53,646 nt of DNA from the IMG/VR virus record IMGVR_UViG_3300033004_000003, positions 1-53,646 of that record, one strand, 5' to 3'. Both the position numbers and the translations under genes were made by a program. The DNA comes from a virus. Each line of letters begins with the position of its first letter. The stretch's first letter is position 1. Below are positions 32,901 through 41,168 of this stretch, one piece after another. Below the pieces are notes generated by a model. It was not told the DNA's origin. It did not search any database and saw only the letters and a list, made by a program, of their open reading frames with translations.

Positions 32901-33021
32901 AGCAACTGCCGCCGTGTTGCGGAAGTATTCGGATAAGCCCAGCGCCATTAAGCAGTTTACGCGCTCAATGGCTAAGATTATTCTCGCCCACCAAGCTCAA
33001 CCGCAAGGCCAGAACCAATGA
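29932..33021 (+). CDS. Large internal (ejection) virion protein
   Basis: Product of 1029 aa, starting right after the previous stop. N-terminus Pro/Gln-rich with two LSQFSQVATPLPG/MGQFQKAAQPLPG copies (about 8-60). Then a Gly/Ala-rich hydrophobic segment (about 178-245: GAASGLGSIAGGALASAVG, WGSLVGGFGAAGAGALASKA) that could insert in a membrane, followed by hundreds of residues of charged helix. A C-terminal block (LHSINPLEAMVGVGEAAPFP, NRVQAAQRFLAKTL) ends the chain. Together with the 1402-aa protein it fits a DNA-ejection complex. No enzymatic motif seen. Confidence 0.7.
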   Translation: MPLDQSVLSQFSQVATPLPGGNTPAQTPQQLFNAPQPQQQGAPISSVMGQFQKAAQPLPGTSAPDDQQPTGPPQRGGFFRNVAAGVLGVPQEIADVGKTFYERTFNPEYQPTLPTSAGQKEYASRGANVRYGFTPNSTPLTPVPEANIPGVTPFIQGTTQKGPMDYVGQGIGQMLPMALAPEAEAGLLVRGAKAAATGAASGLGSIAGGALASAVGAPRQAGEFWGSLVGGFGAAGAGALASKAGLGAQGLSEIAPVTQGMQERYAASKIRQFGGENIGQQVEAARGTQPIVPGSMPTAAQAARSPELARLETALTESGQGVYLQEAQAAQGAARSAHIQGAQFTPEQAEAARISGVAPTPGTPSNLSEYLTQARATDEQNLASPIAVAEQSRAAGINEPLMATPGAKQPALASVANAPEAYQAGAALRAPISAGDQTRQIATSRLYKALDERNPVLNMAPMADATGAIQKNIEEAGLQNVSGDEKNIYQRAQEMGQSDGVTWKKVNGFRAELNDAVTSSIDPKTGRSTASTARLQGLKRATDDAINTAIDRHVEQNPDVYQAPLAEQARLWKQAKTQDERQAAISGQGSTGTPQGNLATYGQPSGAGRVGAAPGTMGAQPTGLPNAPGAGGMAQRGAEGSINPEWSQEDVDNYREALKSHAQRMGLYWNKYISPILATDPGGDFRMPDEAVIKAALPGGDKSRQAAKLIKSIAADKPSVLDAYGQAMALSLRNAAVKDGVNVDQNALNRWMENHSGMLSVFPEVAQKVRNIKGAQDMVEKATAAREAGLEQYNHRAIQGILNGDDPEVAMKTVMGGSPSDARKFMATIQKNPAAIAGARAAAANNLVDRLVKSGDKPDARIASLEAILRDPKQRQNMGIVLGPQAEIALRRVLEDERATNSYALARAAKAGSPTAFYGAAKEELQRPTTWLGSILHSINPLEAMVGVGEAAPFPVRAAVGVFDSILRNFSTNRVQAAQRFLAKTLTSPEATAAVLRKYSDKPSAIKQFTRSMAKIILAHQAQPQGQNQ

Positions 33022-33803
33022 CCACCACATTCACCCCAAACCGAAACTACTCCCTTCCCGGAACCGGCGATGACGTAAACTCATGGGGGCCGGTTATCAA
33101 CGCGAATTTTAGCGCGATTGATAGCAATATCTCTGCCCAGAATATTATAACCACGACTGGCGGAACTACGACGCTCACGACGGCACAGGGCGCTAATTTA
33201 TATTTCCCAATTACCGGCGCCCTCACGTCGAACGCAACAATCATATTCCCTGGCACTGCCACATTTTTCTTCGCGTCCAACCAAACCACAGGGACATATA
33301 CGACAACTTTGTCTGCCGCTGGCGGCGGGGCTAGTGTTGTTCTGCTCCAAGGAACTGCTGGCGTTTTCTGGACCGACGGCACGAATATATACCAAGTTGG
33401 CGGCGCTCCCGTAAATTCTATCCCATCTGGCACCATCATGGGTTCGTTCTTGCAGGCTAGCGCCCCTACGGGATGGGTTCAGATCAATACGTTCAACGAC
33501 CAGGTTATCCGTGTGGTTAATAACACTGGGACAGGTGGCGCGACGGGCGGCTCTTGGACCGTGAGCGGGTTTAACGACAATCCAATCGCGCTGACGATCG
33601 CGCAAATTCCATCGCATAATCATACGATTGAACTTAATATCAATGGGCATGTAGCGGCTGGCGGAAGCCTTGCTCCAGGTGAAAACACAGGGACATTTAC
33701 GACAGATAATACTGGCGGCGGCGGAACTCACAATCACGGCGTTTATAATGACGGCACTTGGAGGCCAAGTTTCGTGAACGCCATCGTTTGCCAGAAAAGC
33801 TAG
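33018..33803 (+). CDS. Tail fibre with collar-type HxH domain
   Basis: Product of 261 aa, ATGA overlap. N-terminus NYSLPGTGDDVNSWGPVINA and NFSAIDSNI is the usual virion-attachment block of short fibres. C-terminal part: PSGTIMGSFLQASAPTGWVQ, then IPSHNHTIELN and THNHGVYND, ending WRPSFVNAIVCQKS. Paired HNH triplets bind metal in phage collar/short-fibre trimers. It likely forms a host-binding fibre. No signal peptide, unlike the next fibre-region genes. Confidence 0.8.
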   Translation: MTTTFTPNRNYSLPGTGDDVNSWGPVINANFSAIDSNISAQNIITTTGGTTTLTTAQGANLYFPITGALTSNATIIFPGTATFFFASNQTTGTYTTTLSAAGGGASVVLLQGTAGVFWTDGTNIYQVGGAPVNSIPSGTIMGSFLQASAPTGWVQINTFNDQVIRVVNNTGTGGATGGSWTVSGFNDNPIALTIAQIPSHNHTIELNINGHVAAGGSLAPGENTGTFTTDNTGGGGTHNHGVYNDGTWRPSFVNAIVCQKS

Positions 33804-33811
33804 GAGAAATC

Positions 33812-34135
33812 ATGGCATATCGAAACGCAAATAACTGCAAGAAATGCCCCAAAAATAACGGGCCTGATGGATGCCCTTGGTGGTGGGAATACACAGAAAC
33901 CAATGCAAGCGGCGAAACTCGTATCACGAAGGAATGCGGCATCGCGGCGCTGCCTAAATTTCTCGGTCACGTGCTGGCCGCGAGCAATCGCCCTGCTGCG
34001 GCCATAGAAAGCACACGAAACGCTTTAGTCGAAGCGCTAAACGGTGTAGGGCAGGTACTGGATAAGCGCATAGATCAATCGGTCGCAAAGCTGGCGCAAG
34101 ATAGCGTGGCGCTGATAGGAAAAGACAATGCGTAG
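33812..34135 (+). CDS. Cys-rich small protein
   Basis: Product of 107 aa from ATG 33812 with GGAGAAATC. Residues 8-21 carry CKKC..N..DGCPWWW and a further Cys in TKECGIAALPKFL, suggesting a zinc or disulfide knuckle; the rest is an amphipathic helix (STRNALVEALNGVGQVLDKR). No family recognised. Between two fibre genes. Confidence 0.55.
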   Translation: MAYRNANNCKKCPKNNGPDGCPWWWEYTETNASGETRITKECGIAALPKFLGHVLAASNRPAAAIESTRNALVEALNGVGQVLDKRIDQSVAKLAQDSVALIGKDNA

Positions 34136-34595
34136 TTTATGGATCGCTGTATTTCTTCTGTTTGCGCCTATTGTCGCACATGCGCAATCCACGCCTAATC
34201 CCGTATCAACGTGGTGCGCGTCATCCGCCGCAGGTCCGTGGACGCCTTGCGTTGGTAGTGGAGGCGGCTCCCCGTCATCGCCATCTTACATCAAGCCCGG
34301 CACATATACTGAAGTACCTCTCGATATTGCTACAACCACATCAGCAAATGTTGCTGTTGCGGCTTTAAGTGCCGGGCATCGATCTGCCGGCGGGTGGATA
34401 CAAAATCCGCCAACGGCGACAACCGTCATCTGTGTGAATACGATCACCACAGCGGCTTTCTCCAGCGGTGCATGCATCGGCAGCAACAATGCGATTTCTC
34501 CGGGGCAGGTATTTAATATCCCGGCCAATGCAAATGCGGTCTCGGTTGTATCGTCTGATGCAACGCATCCGTTTAGCGGGGAAGGGTTGCAGTAA
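34128..34595 (+). CDS. Secreted small protein of the fibre cluster
   Basis: Product of 155 aa. Residues 1-19 are a clear signal peptide: MRS, hydrophobic LWIAVFLLFAPIV, cleavage after AHA. Mature part Gly/Ser/Thr rich and beta, with Cys in STWCASS, TPCVGS, VICVNT and GACIGS, so two disulfides are possible. No family recognised. It overlaps both neighbours (8 bp before, TAATG after). Confidence 0.65.
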   Translation: MRSLWIAVFLLFAPIVAHAQSTPNPVSTWCASSAAGPWTPCVGSGGGSPSSPSYIKPGTYTEVPLDIATTTSANVAVAALSAGHRSAGGWIQNPPTATTVICVNTITTAAFSSGACIGSNNAISPGQVFNIPANANAVSVVSSDATHPFSGEGLQ

Positions 34596-36172
34596 TGAAA
34601 AAGCTATTCACCACATTATTTCTGCTGTTGTGCGCCCCTACCTTCGCGCAAGTTCAGAACGCTGGCGGCTTCGGCCCTGGTCCAACTCCCGGCATCGCAG
34701 CCAATGGCGGCACCGGCAACAACATCACTCTGAACGGCACCACGAACATCACGGGCAGTGCCAGCAACGCCGTGACGCAGCCGCCTGTGGATAATACCGT
34801 CCGCATTGCCACCGATCAGTTTGTGCAGTCCCTATTCGCCGTCACGCGCTCTACCGTGTACCTCTCCGGCGTGACAGGCGGGACGCTGAGCTTTGCCTCC
34901 GTCGGCACCGGGGCGGCGTTCAGCTTCACCGCGACAGGCGGCGTTATTACGTCCATCGATTCCGTATACGCGGGCGGCTCCGGCTACAAAGTCGGCGACG
35001 TGCTGTATATACCGCGAGGCAACTATGACAACTATATCATGGTCACGGGGGTTTCCGGGACCGCGATCACGTCGGTCAAAATCCTCAATGGCGGCACCGG
35101 CAATACGAGCGGCCTCGACATTACCGCAATGGCGGCTATCGAAGCGCCGATTATCTACAATATATCCGGCACGCTTACTTCCAACCTCCAGGTCATCGCC
35201 TCTAACGGTGCGGTGCTTGGCTATTCCGGCATCTTCCTGCTCATCAACAATACCACGGGCAACTATACCGAGAGCGTTTGCATCAGCAACGGCTCTGACG
35301 CCTGCAACGGCAACGGCAGCGTGGTTATCCCCCAGGGCAGCGGGAATAGCTGCGCCACTCTGACATATACGGATGGCTCTACGCCCTGGCTGGTGTCTCC
35401 TACGGAGTGTGGCGCGGCGCAGTTTGCCTCGGTCAATCTTGGCTCCAACGTCTCCGCCGCTAACTGGTCCACCACAAGCCCGATGTTCAATGTCCCGGCC
35501 ACCACGCTCACGGATACCACGGGCAGCGGAACGATTGCACTGCGCGCGGCGGAGACGATTAATAACTGCACGTTTGCGGCGTCGAGCAGCGAGACGATCA
35601 CGAATGCGGCGTGTTTGTATGTAGGAAGTCCTGCCAACGGAACGAATGTAACGGAAACAAGCAGCTATTCCATTTATGCAACTGGAGCCATTGATACTAC
35701 AAGCAATTTGGTTGCTTCAGGTAACATACTCGGAAATAGCGTACAGGCTACCGGAAATAATTCCGTTGATGCTGGTATTAACAGGCCATCAAGTCACACA
35801 TTAGGATTTCAAACTAGCGCAACCTCAGCTGGTGTGATTGACGCAAACCAAAACTGGCGCATCGGCGGCGCCGGTACGCCTACCATATCCAGCGGCGCAT
35901 GCGGCACAGGCACCAATGGCAGTATCGCAGCAAATGGTAACAATCAGGGCTTTGAAGTTGATATCGGCTCTGCCGCCACAACTACCTGCACGATTACTTT
36001 TGCCAATTCTGGCTTTGTGACAGCGCCGCGAGAGGCACAACTTACCGCGCACAACGCCGCCGCCGCAGCGCAGGGCACAACGCTCGCCTATGTAAGCAGC
36101 CTCGGAACCACAACGATGGTGATTACCGGGAGCGCCCTAGCTAATGCCAATTATTATGTGCAGGTTCAATAA
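34595..36172 (+). CDS. Fibre-like protein with signal peptide
   Basis: Product of 525 aa. Signal peptide at 1-18 (MKKLFTTLFLLLCAPTFA, then QVQ). It continues with Gly/Thr/Ser-rich beta repeats, including ITSIDSVYAGGSGYKVGDVL and VKILNGGTGNTSGLD, typical of tail-fibre shafts. Codon bias changes sharply near 35640: before it third positions are GC-rich, after it AT-rich, so the gene looks like a recombinant. The C-terminus holds SSGACGTGTNGSIAANGNN and TTTCTITFANSGFVT. TAATG overlap on both sides. Confidence 0.65.
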   Translation: MKKLFTTLFLLLCAPTFAQVQNAGGFGPGPTPGIAANGGTGNNITLNGTTNITGSASNAVTQPPVDNTVRIATDQFVQSLFAVTRSTVYLSGVTGGTLSFASVGTGAAFSFTATGGVITSIDSVYAGGSGYKVGDVLYIPRGNYDNYIMVTGVSGTAITSVKILNGGTGNTSGLDITAMAAIEAPIIYNISGTLTSNLQVIASNGAVLGYSGIFLLINNTTGNYTESVCISNGSDACNGNGSVVIPQGSGNSCATLTYTDGSTPWLVSPTECGAAQFASVNLGSNVSAANWSTTSPMFNVPATTLTDTTGSGTIALRAAETINNCTFAASSSETITNAACLYVGSPANGTNVTETSSYSIYATGAIDTTSNLVASGNILGNSVQATGNNSVDAGINRPSSHTLGFQTSATSAGVIDANQNWRIGGAGTPTISSGACGTGTNGSIAANGNNQGFEVDIGSAATTTCTITFANSGFVTAPREAQLTAHNAAAAAQGTTLAYVSSLGTTTMVITGSALANANYYVQVQ

Positions 36173-38571
36173 TGAAAAAACTCATCGCAGCTATTTGGCT
36201 TCTTGCAACTCCGGCGCTCGCCGCCAATTATGCCAGCCCGACATATAACAACATCACGACCACCGGAAATATCACATCAAACAGCGGAAAAATCATCGCT
36301 GTTGTCCCTACCGACGCGGCGCTAAAGGCTCTCCCACTGACGGGATTTAGCGCCGGAACCATTGTGCAGGATACTGGATATTATGCTGATGGAGATATGC
36401 CGCCTGTCGAGTATTCGCTGCAAAACTCGGCATGCTCGCTGAATGCTGGCGCGGGTGATGGCGGATCGCAAATCCCCTCCAATACCTCTGGACACTGCTG
36501 GGTTTTGACGCCGCAGAATAGCTACGACGCGCGCATTTGGGGTGTGGTAGCGGATTATAATGGGACGACCGGGACCGAAAACACGACGGCGCTGGCGAAT
36601 GCTATCTCGTTCGCGGAAGGAAGCGCCGTCCAGGGTGCCGCACGACACCTGACACTGCCTGCTGGTGAAATCCTCACTGGGGCGCAAACGGTAAATGGTA
36701 GTATCAGGATAACCGGCGCTTCTGCGATTGCAACCACGCTTGTTCTGAAAAGCGGCGTCAATGCTCCGATCCTCACGACACTGATCACTAGCACAACGGG
36801 GCCATACGCGACAGCGCCCGAGGTGTATTATTCTGATCTATATCTCACCAGCGTTGATGGTCAGTCGGCAGTTAGTGAGACGGGTGCTTACGGCCTATCC
36901 TTCCCAAGCGGCGGCACGAACACTTTTGTATATCTCGACCGCATCAGCGTGGACAATATGCCGGCCGACGGTATAAACGGACATGGGTTCGTCGGATTTG
37001 TGCGCGCGAGTGTCGTGTACCTGCGCGCAAACGGAGGCAACGGCCTTTCCAGTAATTCCGACGAGGATTGGATACTCATAGGGGCCAATATTGACGGCAA
37101 TACCAGCAACGGCATCTTAAGCTCCGGTGACGGTCAATTTTATCTGAATAACATAAACTCGTTTGACAATCACGCAAATGGCGTTGAATTGTACGGGCAT
37201 GAAGCGGTAACTTTCGACGGCCACAACGAGTTCAACCTGAACGATCAAGATGGACTGCTCGTCGCCAACCAATCAAGCGGCAGCAATCTTTCCGTGATCT
37301 CTTTTAATGGGAATGTTGTGTTTGGGAATAACTCGTACACCGCTCCTAATACCTATTCAGCTATCGAGGTAAAGGGTGGCAGCGGAGCAGTCATAAACCT
37401 GCTTGGTGCATCGTTCATTGCTCCTTACGGGCAAAATTCCAGCAACCAAGAGAAATATAACGTCAATTTCACGAACTCCACGACAAATAATGTTTTTTGC
37501 GTCTCGTGTAATTTCTCTGGAGGATCTGGCGGGGCTTATGTCACCAACAACTTATCGCTACTAAATACGCTAGAATTTCCGTCTTCCGGCTCAGGCTGGA
37601 CGGTTAATGGTGCGCTGGCCGTTGCAAATGGAGCGACGTTTAACGGCACAACGAGTTTCGTTGGTGATTCTACGTTTGGAAGCACAGCCAGCTTCGCAGG
37701 GGCGGTTCAGCTGGGCGGCGGAATTAATGCCGGCAGCAACAATGTCCAAGTCACAGCCTCGACTCAATATCGAGGAATTACCGTAAGCAACGGGACGAAC
37801 ACGATTGCAGCAATCCAGGGCCATTCGTCCACAAACGATAATGGCGTTTTAACGCTGTATAACTCTGGCGTTCAGTCCGTTTCTATCGGCGGAACTGGCA
37901 GTAATTCGTTGTCAAATACGCTTTTATTAGGATCACCCGCTTCTGGATCAACGCCGGGAAATGGGCAGGTGCAGGCGCAGGCTGCGTCTGGTACAAATAT
38001 CAACGGCGGATCATTATATCTAATCGGATCGCTCGCTACAGGCACCGGCATTGACGGTGACATTGTGATAAAAACCGGCACCAACCCGGGATCGTCCGGT
38101 ACGACGCAGGCTACCGCAAACACTGCCGTGACGATTAAAGGAGAGACGCAAGCCCTAATCGCCAATGCGGGCTTGGAGGTTGGCTCCCCATCCGGCACTT
38201 TTGAAGGCACCGGCACAACCAATCAAGCTTCCGATTTCTACCTCAACGGCAAGAAAACCATGAGCGAAACGGCGTCTACGATCTCGTCCGGCTTCGGAAC
38301 TGGCGATGCGATCTCCCAGGCTAACGGTGATGTGGCGTTTGTCGATACCGTTGGATCAAGTTCCGGCTCTACGGCAACCTTCACAATGCCAGCCGCGACT
38401 AACGGATGGGATTGTTCGGCCTACGATCAGACAACCAATACGATTGATATTGTCCAAAGTGGTCAAACATCAACTAGCATCACCTTTAAAAGCTACCTCC
38501 GTACCACTGGGGCACTGACCGCCCCTACGGTAGGTGATGCTATCCAGATCGGTCCGTGTGTGGGGCATTGA
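36172..38571 (+). CDS. Tail-spike-like pectate-lyase-fold protein with signal peptide
   Basis: Product of 799 aa. Residues 1-18 are a signal peptide (MKKLIAAIWLLATPALA, then AN). Residues about 120-470 follow the right-handed beta-helix plan: YDARIWGVVADYNGTTGTEN, TALANAISFAEG, LTLPAGEILTGAQTV, then many Asn/Gly turns (DGNTSNGILSSGDGQFYLN). Such folds are used by phage depolymerases. The last 95 aa (ISSGFGTGDAISQANGDVAF ... GWDCSAYDQ ... IQIGPCVGH) match the C-terminus of the 1045-aa protein. Enzymatic activity is not shown by motif alone. Confidence 0.75.
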   Translation: MKKLIAAIWLLATPALAANYASPTYNNITTTGNITSNSGKIIAVVPTDAALKALPLTGFSAGTIVQDTGYYADGDMPPVEYSLQNSACSLNAGAGDGGSQIPSNTSGHCWVLTPQNSYDARIWGVVADYNGTTGTENTTALANAISFAEGSAVQGAARHLTLPAGEILTGAQTVNGSIRITGASAIATTLVLKSGVNAPILTTLITSTTGPYATAPEVYYSDLYLTSVDGQSAVSETGAYGLSFPSGGTNTFVYLDRISVDNMPADGINGHGFVGFVRASVVYLRANGGNGLSSNSDEDWILIGANIDGNTSNGILSSGDGQFYLNNINSFDNHANGVELYGHEAVTFDGHNEFNLNDQDGLLVANQSSGSNLSVISFNGNVVFGNNSYTAPNTYSAIEVKGGSGAVINLLGASFIAPYGQNSSNQEKYNVNFTNSTTNNVFCVSCNFSGGSGGAYVTNNLSLLNTLEFPSSGSGWTVNGALAVANGATFNGTTSFVGDSTFGSTASFAGAVQLGGGINAGSNNVQVTASTQYRGITVSNGTNTIAAIQGHSSTNDNGVLTLYNSGVQSVSIGGTGSNSLSNTLLLGSPASGSTPGNGQVQAQAASGTNINGGSLYLIGSLATGTGIDGDIVIKTGTNPGSSGTTQATANTAVTIKGETQALIANAGLEVGSPSGTFEGTGTTNQASDFYLNGKKTMSETASTISSGFGTGDAISQANGDVAFVDTVGSSSGSTATFTMPAATNGWDCSAYDQTTNTIDIVQSGQTSTSITFKSYLRTTGALTAPTVGDAIQIGPCVGH

Positions 38572-38622
38572 CCTACAGGAACCCCTTGCCGAATTACACA
38601 CTATCCATGTAGGATTGTGCAC

Positions 38623-38856
38623 ATGAACGCCACCACCGGAACCGTAGTCGGGACGTCTGGAGCCAGCACAATGCTGGCTACGGTGCTTGTCTGGCTGCTG
38701 TCTCTGCGCGGTATCGTCGTTCCGGACGACGTGGCGCTAGCGTTTACCGGCCTGTTCACCATGGCCGCGCATTATCTCGTCGCATCTCATATCCAGAATA
38801 CCGCCACTGGTGCAGGCGGTACGTCTTTAACCGCACCGCAAGGAAATCAGTCATGA
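38623..38856 (+). CDS. Putative holin (two-helix membrane protein)
   Basis: Product of 77 aa from ATG 38623 after TAGGATTGTGCAC; GTG 38617 is an alternative. Two hydrophobic segments, STMLATVLVWLLSLRGIVV and ALAFTGLFTMAAHYLVAS, are joined by a short DD turn, with a polar tail. The size and topology suit a class II-type holin, and it begins the membrane/lysis block. Not confirmed by family. Confidence 0.55.
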   Translation: MNATTGTVVGTSGASTMLATVLVWLLSLRGIVVPDDVALAFTGLFTMAAHYLVASHIQNTATGAGGTSLTAPQGNQS

Positions 38857-39173
38857 CCGTCGAAAACACTACCGCCACCGTCGAAGGCATCGTTAACGAG
38901 ATCGCGCCCGTCGCCGGAGCTGTCGCCACCGCCATCGCGCCCGGCTCGGCTGCTGCAGTTGCCACCGCCGAGGGCGCGCTGACCGCTGCCGAGACCGTCG
39001 CCAACGCCGTCGAGGGCAATCTGCCGCACCACACCGCCCTGGACGACGTGGCGGCTGGTGTGGCGGCGCTCGCCAAGACCCCGATCGTGCAGTCCCATCC
39101 GACCGCCGCCGCCCATGTGTCGGCTCTCTCTGCTCTGCTCGCCGACATCGTGGCGTTCTTCAAGAGCCTCTAA
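38853..39173 (+). CDS. Ala-rich small protein of the lysis block
   Basis: Product of 106 aa, ATGA overlap with the holin-like gene. Ala makes up about a third of it: VAGAVATAIAPGSAAAVATA, then GALTAAETVANAVEGNL, HVSALSALLADIVAFFKSL. The helices are amphipathic and could lie on membrane. Function unknown. It is followed at once by three abutting hairpins. Confidence 0.55.
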   Translation: MTVENTTATVEGIVNEIAPVAGAVATAIAPGSAAAVATAEGALTAAETVANAVEGNLPHHTALDDVAAGVAALAKTPIVQSHPTAAAHVSALSALLADIVAFFKSL

Positions 39174-39237
39174 TCCGGGTTGCGGTTCCCGGAGGGCTGA
39201 AAAGCCCGTGGCGGCGGTACTGGTGTATCGCCGCCAC
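39174..39237 (+). other. Three back-to-back hairpins after a stop codon
   Basis: Directly after TAA (39171-39173): TCCGGG/CCCGGA (39174-39179, 39188-39193), GGGCT-GAAA-AGCCC (39194-39207, GNRA loop) and GTGGCGGCG/CGCCGCCAC (39208-39216, 39229-39237). There are no unpaired bases between the stems, so they could stack end to end. No T-run follows, so this is not a classical terminator. It may be an mRNA stability or processing element or a folded RNA. Confidence 0.6.
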
Positions 39238-39272
39238 AACTGCACAGAGATAACGTTTTATGGGATGCCTAT

Positions 39273-39569
39273 ATGTCCGAAGTTGATTTGCACGCTATCG
39301 TTAAAGAGCACGCCGAGAGGCTTAACGATCACGATGACCGGCTGGATGACCATGAAGAGGTCATATCCAGGCACAGCATCATTTTAGAGCAATTAAAAAA
39401 CAACATCGTCGAAAGCCGCGCTAGTCTTACCCGCATCGAGACGAAGCTGGACGGCACTGTAAAAGATGCGCTGAACGCTATCCCTGTCTGGCTCGGCGTA
39501 TTGTTGGCGCTCTTGGCTCTTATGATAGCCGCTATGCAGTTTGGTCATGATCTATGGCCGCTTCACTGA
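39273..39569 (+). CDS. XhlA-like membrane-anchored coiled-coil protein
   Basis: Product of 98 aa. Residues 1-65 are a charged coiled coil (HAERLNDHDDRLDDHEEVIS ... RASLTRIETKLDG), followed by one C-terminal transmembrane helix (IPVWLGVLLALLALMIAAM). This is the layout of haemolysin XhlA-type holin partners. Placement between the holin-like and DUF1003 genes supports a lysis role. Start codon lacks a strong Shine-Dalgarno. Confidence 0.65.
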   Translation: MSEVDLHAIVKEHAERLNDHDDRLDDHEEVISRHSIILEQLKNNIVESRASLTRIETKLDGTVKDALNAIPVWLGVLLALLALMIAAMQFGHDLWPLH

Positions 39570-39913
39570 CATTAGGACAACGGGCTGCTGATTTCGCCGC
39601 CGCTCGTATTGGCTCATGGGCGTTTTTGATCGGGTTTAACGTATTCGTGGCGTCTTGGATGGCGCTTAATTTTTTTCTCCGCGATCGTGCGTTTGATCCG
39701 TTTCCATGGATACTGTTAAATCTCGTGTTTTCCTGGCTGGCGGGCGTGCAAGCGCCGCTGATTATGATTTCCCAAAACCGCCAAGAAGAGATTTCACGCC
39801 AGCAACAGAAATACATGCTCAACATGCAGGAGGCGGTCTATGCGTTCATCCTCGAAAAAAACCCTGAACTGGCGCATCCGGCTGATCATACTGAGGCTGA
39901 TGGCGTGGTGTAG
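39554..39913 (+). CDS. DUF1003 membrane protein
   Basis: Product of 119 aa overlapping the previous gene by 16 bp. Matches DUF1003 (PF06210): LGQRAADFAAARIGSWAFLI, FVASWMALNFFL, then AFDPFPWILLNLVFSWLAG, QAPLIMISQNRQEE. Two transmembrane helices then a cytoplasmic coiled tail. The family is widespread in bacteria, function unsettled; in a phage it may act in superinfection or lysis timing. Confidence 0.8.
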   Translation: MAASLTLGQRAADFAAARIGSWAFLIGFNVFVASWMALNFFLRDRAFDPFPWILLNLVFSWLAGVQAPLIMISQNRQEEISRQQQKYMLNMQEAVYAFILEKNPELAHPADHTEADGVV

Positions 39914-39932
39914 TAATCTTTAAGGAGCCCTC

Positions 39933-41168
39933 ATGGCTGAGACAGAAGACCAGATTTTGGCCCGATGCCGTGAGACCTGCGATGCTATTGAAAAATACGG
40001 AGAGCGAGGCGCGGCGCGGGCTTTGGGGATTAGCCGGGGGGCATTAAGAAGCCGGAAGCACGCTATGGAGACGAGGGGTTTTTTACCTCACGCAAGGCTG
40101 GTTACCGATCGCCGGTCAGAACTTAGAACTGCCGACGGAACTCTAAAGCAATATTGGGATAAGCGGCGTCGAGACCGGATGGACGCAGAAGATGCGATCC
40201 ATATGCCGGACCCTAAAGTCATCACCAGCATATCCACAAATTATGACAGCGAAGGCCGTGTTGCTCAACAGTGGGTGACTGAAAAGCCAAAAGAGGCAGA
40301 GCGCGAAAAGCTCTGGCAAGCGCTCGCGGAGGAAATGGCAAGGCCTACCCCGCGCGTTACGCCATCCGAAGTGCCCGCACACGTCAACGCCGATCTGTGC
40401 ACATGTTATCCGGTGGGCGATCACCACATGGGCATGTATGCCTGGGCGGCGGAAACTGGCGCAAATTACGACATCGCCATCGCCGAACGGTTGCTGGCCG
40501 ATGCGATGAACCATCTAGTTTCCGCCGCGCCACCTAGCCACACTGCGATAGTGGCGGTTTTGGGTGACTTTTTGCATTATGACTCGACCGAGGCCGTGAC
40601 GCCGGCACATCGCAACCTGCTGGATTCAGATGGCCGGGCGCAAAAGATGGCGGCATCTGCGGTACACGCCCTGCGCCACCTCGTTGCTGCGGCTCTGGGG
40701 CGGCATGAGCGTGTGCACGTCATTGTAGAGAACGGAAATCACGACCCCCATAGCACCGTTTTCCTGCGCCTGCTGCTCTCGGTCCAGTACGAGAATGAGC
40801 CACGAGTGACGGTCGATATGTCGCCGTCGCATTATCATTATTTCGAATGGGGCGCGAACCTGGTTGGAACGCACCACGGACACGGGGCGAAGCTGGACCA
40901 GCTGGAAGGCATCATGGCGGCTGACCGGCCAGAAGCATGGGGGCGCACTCGCCACCGGGTCTGGTGGACCGGACACGTGCACCACCAGCAGCTAAAGGAC
41001 TATCGCGGATGTACGGTTGAGAGCTTTCGTGTTCTGCCTCCCGTCGATGCGTACGCCGCTGGGCAGGGTTATCGCTCTAAGCGCGGCATGCAGAGCATAA
41101 TCCTGCACCGCGAACACGGCGAGGTCGCTCGCCACATAGTGTGTCCCCGCATGTTTGAGGTGTCATAA
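39933..41168 (+). CDS. Calcineurin-like metallophosphoesterase with N-terminal HTH
   Basis: Product of 411 aa, RBS AAGGAGCCCTC. The N-terminal 50 aa include YGERGAARALGISRGALRSR, a helix-turn-helix. The catalytic domain has the metallophosphoesterase motifs in order: GDHHMG (162-167), LGDFLHYDS (210-218), GNHD (268-271) and GHVHH (347-351), with LVGTHHGHG between the last two. These residues bind two metals. Phage members of this group probably act as DNA phosphatases or nucleases. The HTH fusion suggests it acts on DNA. Confidence 0.85.
   Translation: MAETEDQILARCRETCDAIEKYGERGAARALGISRGALRSRKHAMETRGFLPHARLVTDRRSELRTADGTLKQYWDKRRRDRMDAEDAIHMPDPKVITSISTNYDSEGRVAQQWVTEKPKEAEREKLWQALAEEMARPTPRVTPSEVPAHVNADLCTCYPVGDHHMGMYAWAAETGANYDIAIAERLLADAMNHLVSAAPPSHTAIVAVLGDFLHYDSTEAVTPAHRNLLDSDGRAQKMAASAVHALRHLVAAALGRHERVHVIVENGNHDPHSTVFLRLLLSVQYENEPRVTVDMSPSHYHYFEWGANLVGTHHGHGAKLDQLEGIMAADRPEAWGRTRHRVWWTGHVHHQQLKDYRGCTVESFRVLPPVDAYAAGQGYRSKRGMQSIILHREHGEVARHIVCPRMFEVS

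Noticed and set aside
39174-39237. tRNA gene in the hairpin cluster
   Set aside because: No cloverleaf, anticodon arm or CCA end; the three stems abut linearly.
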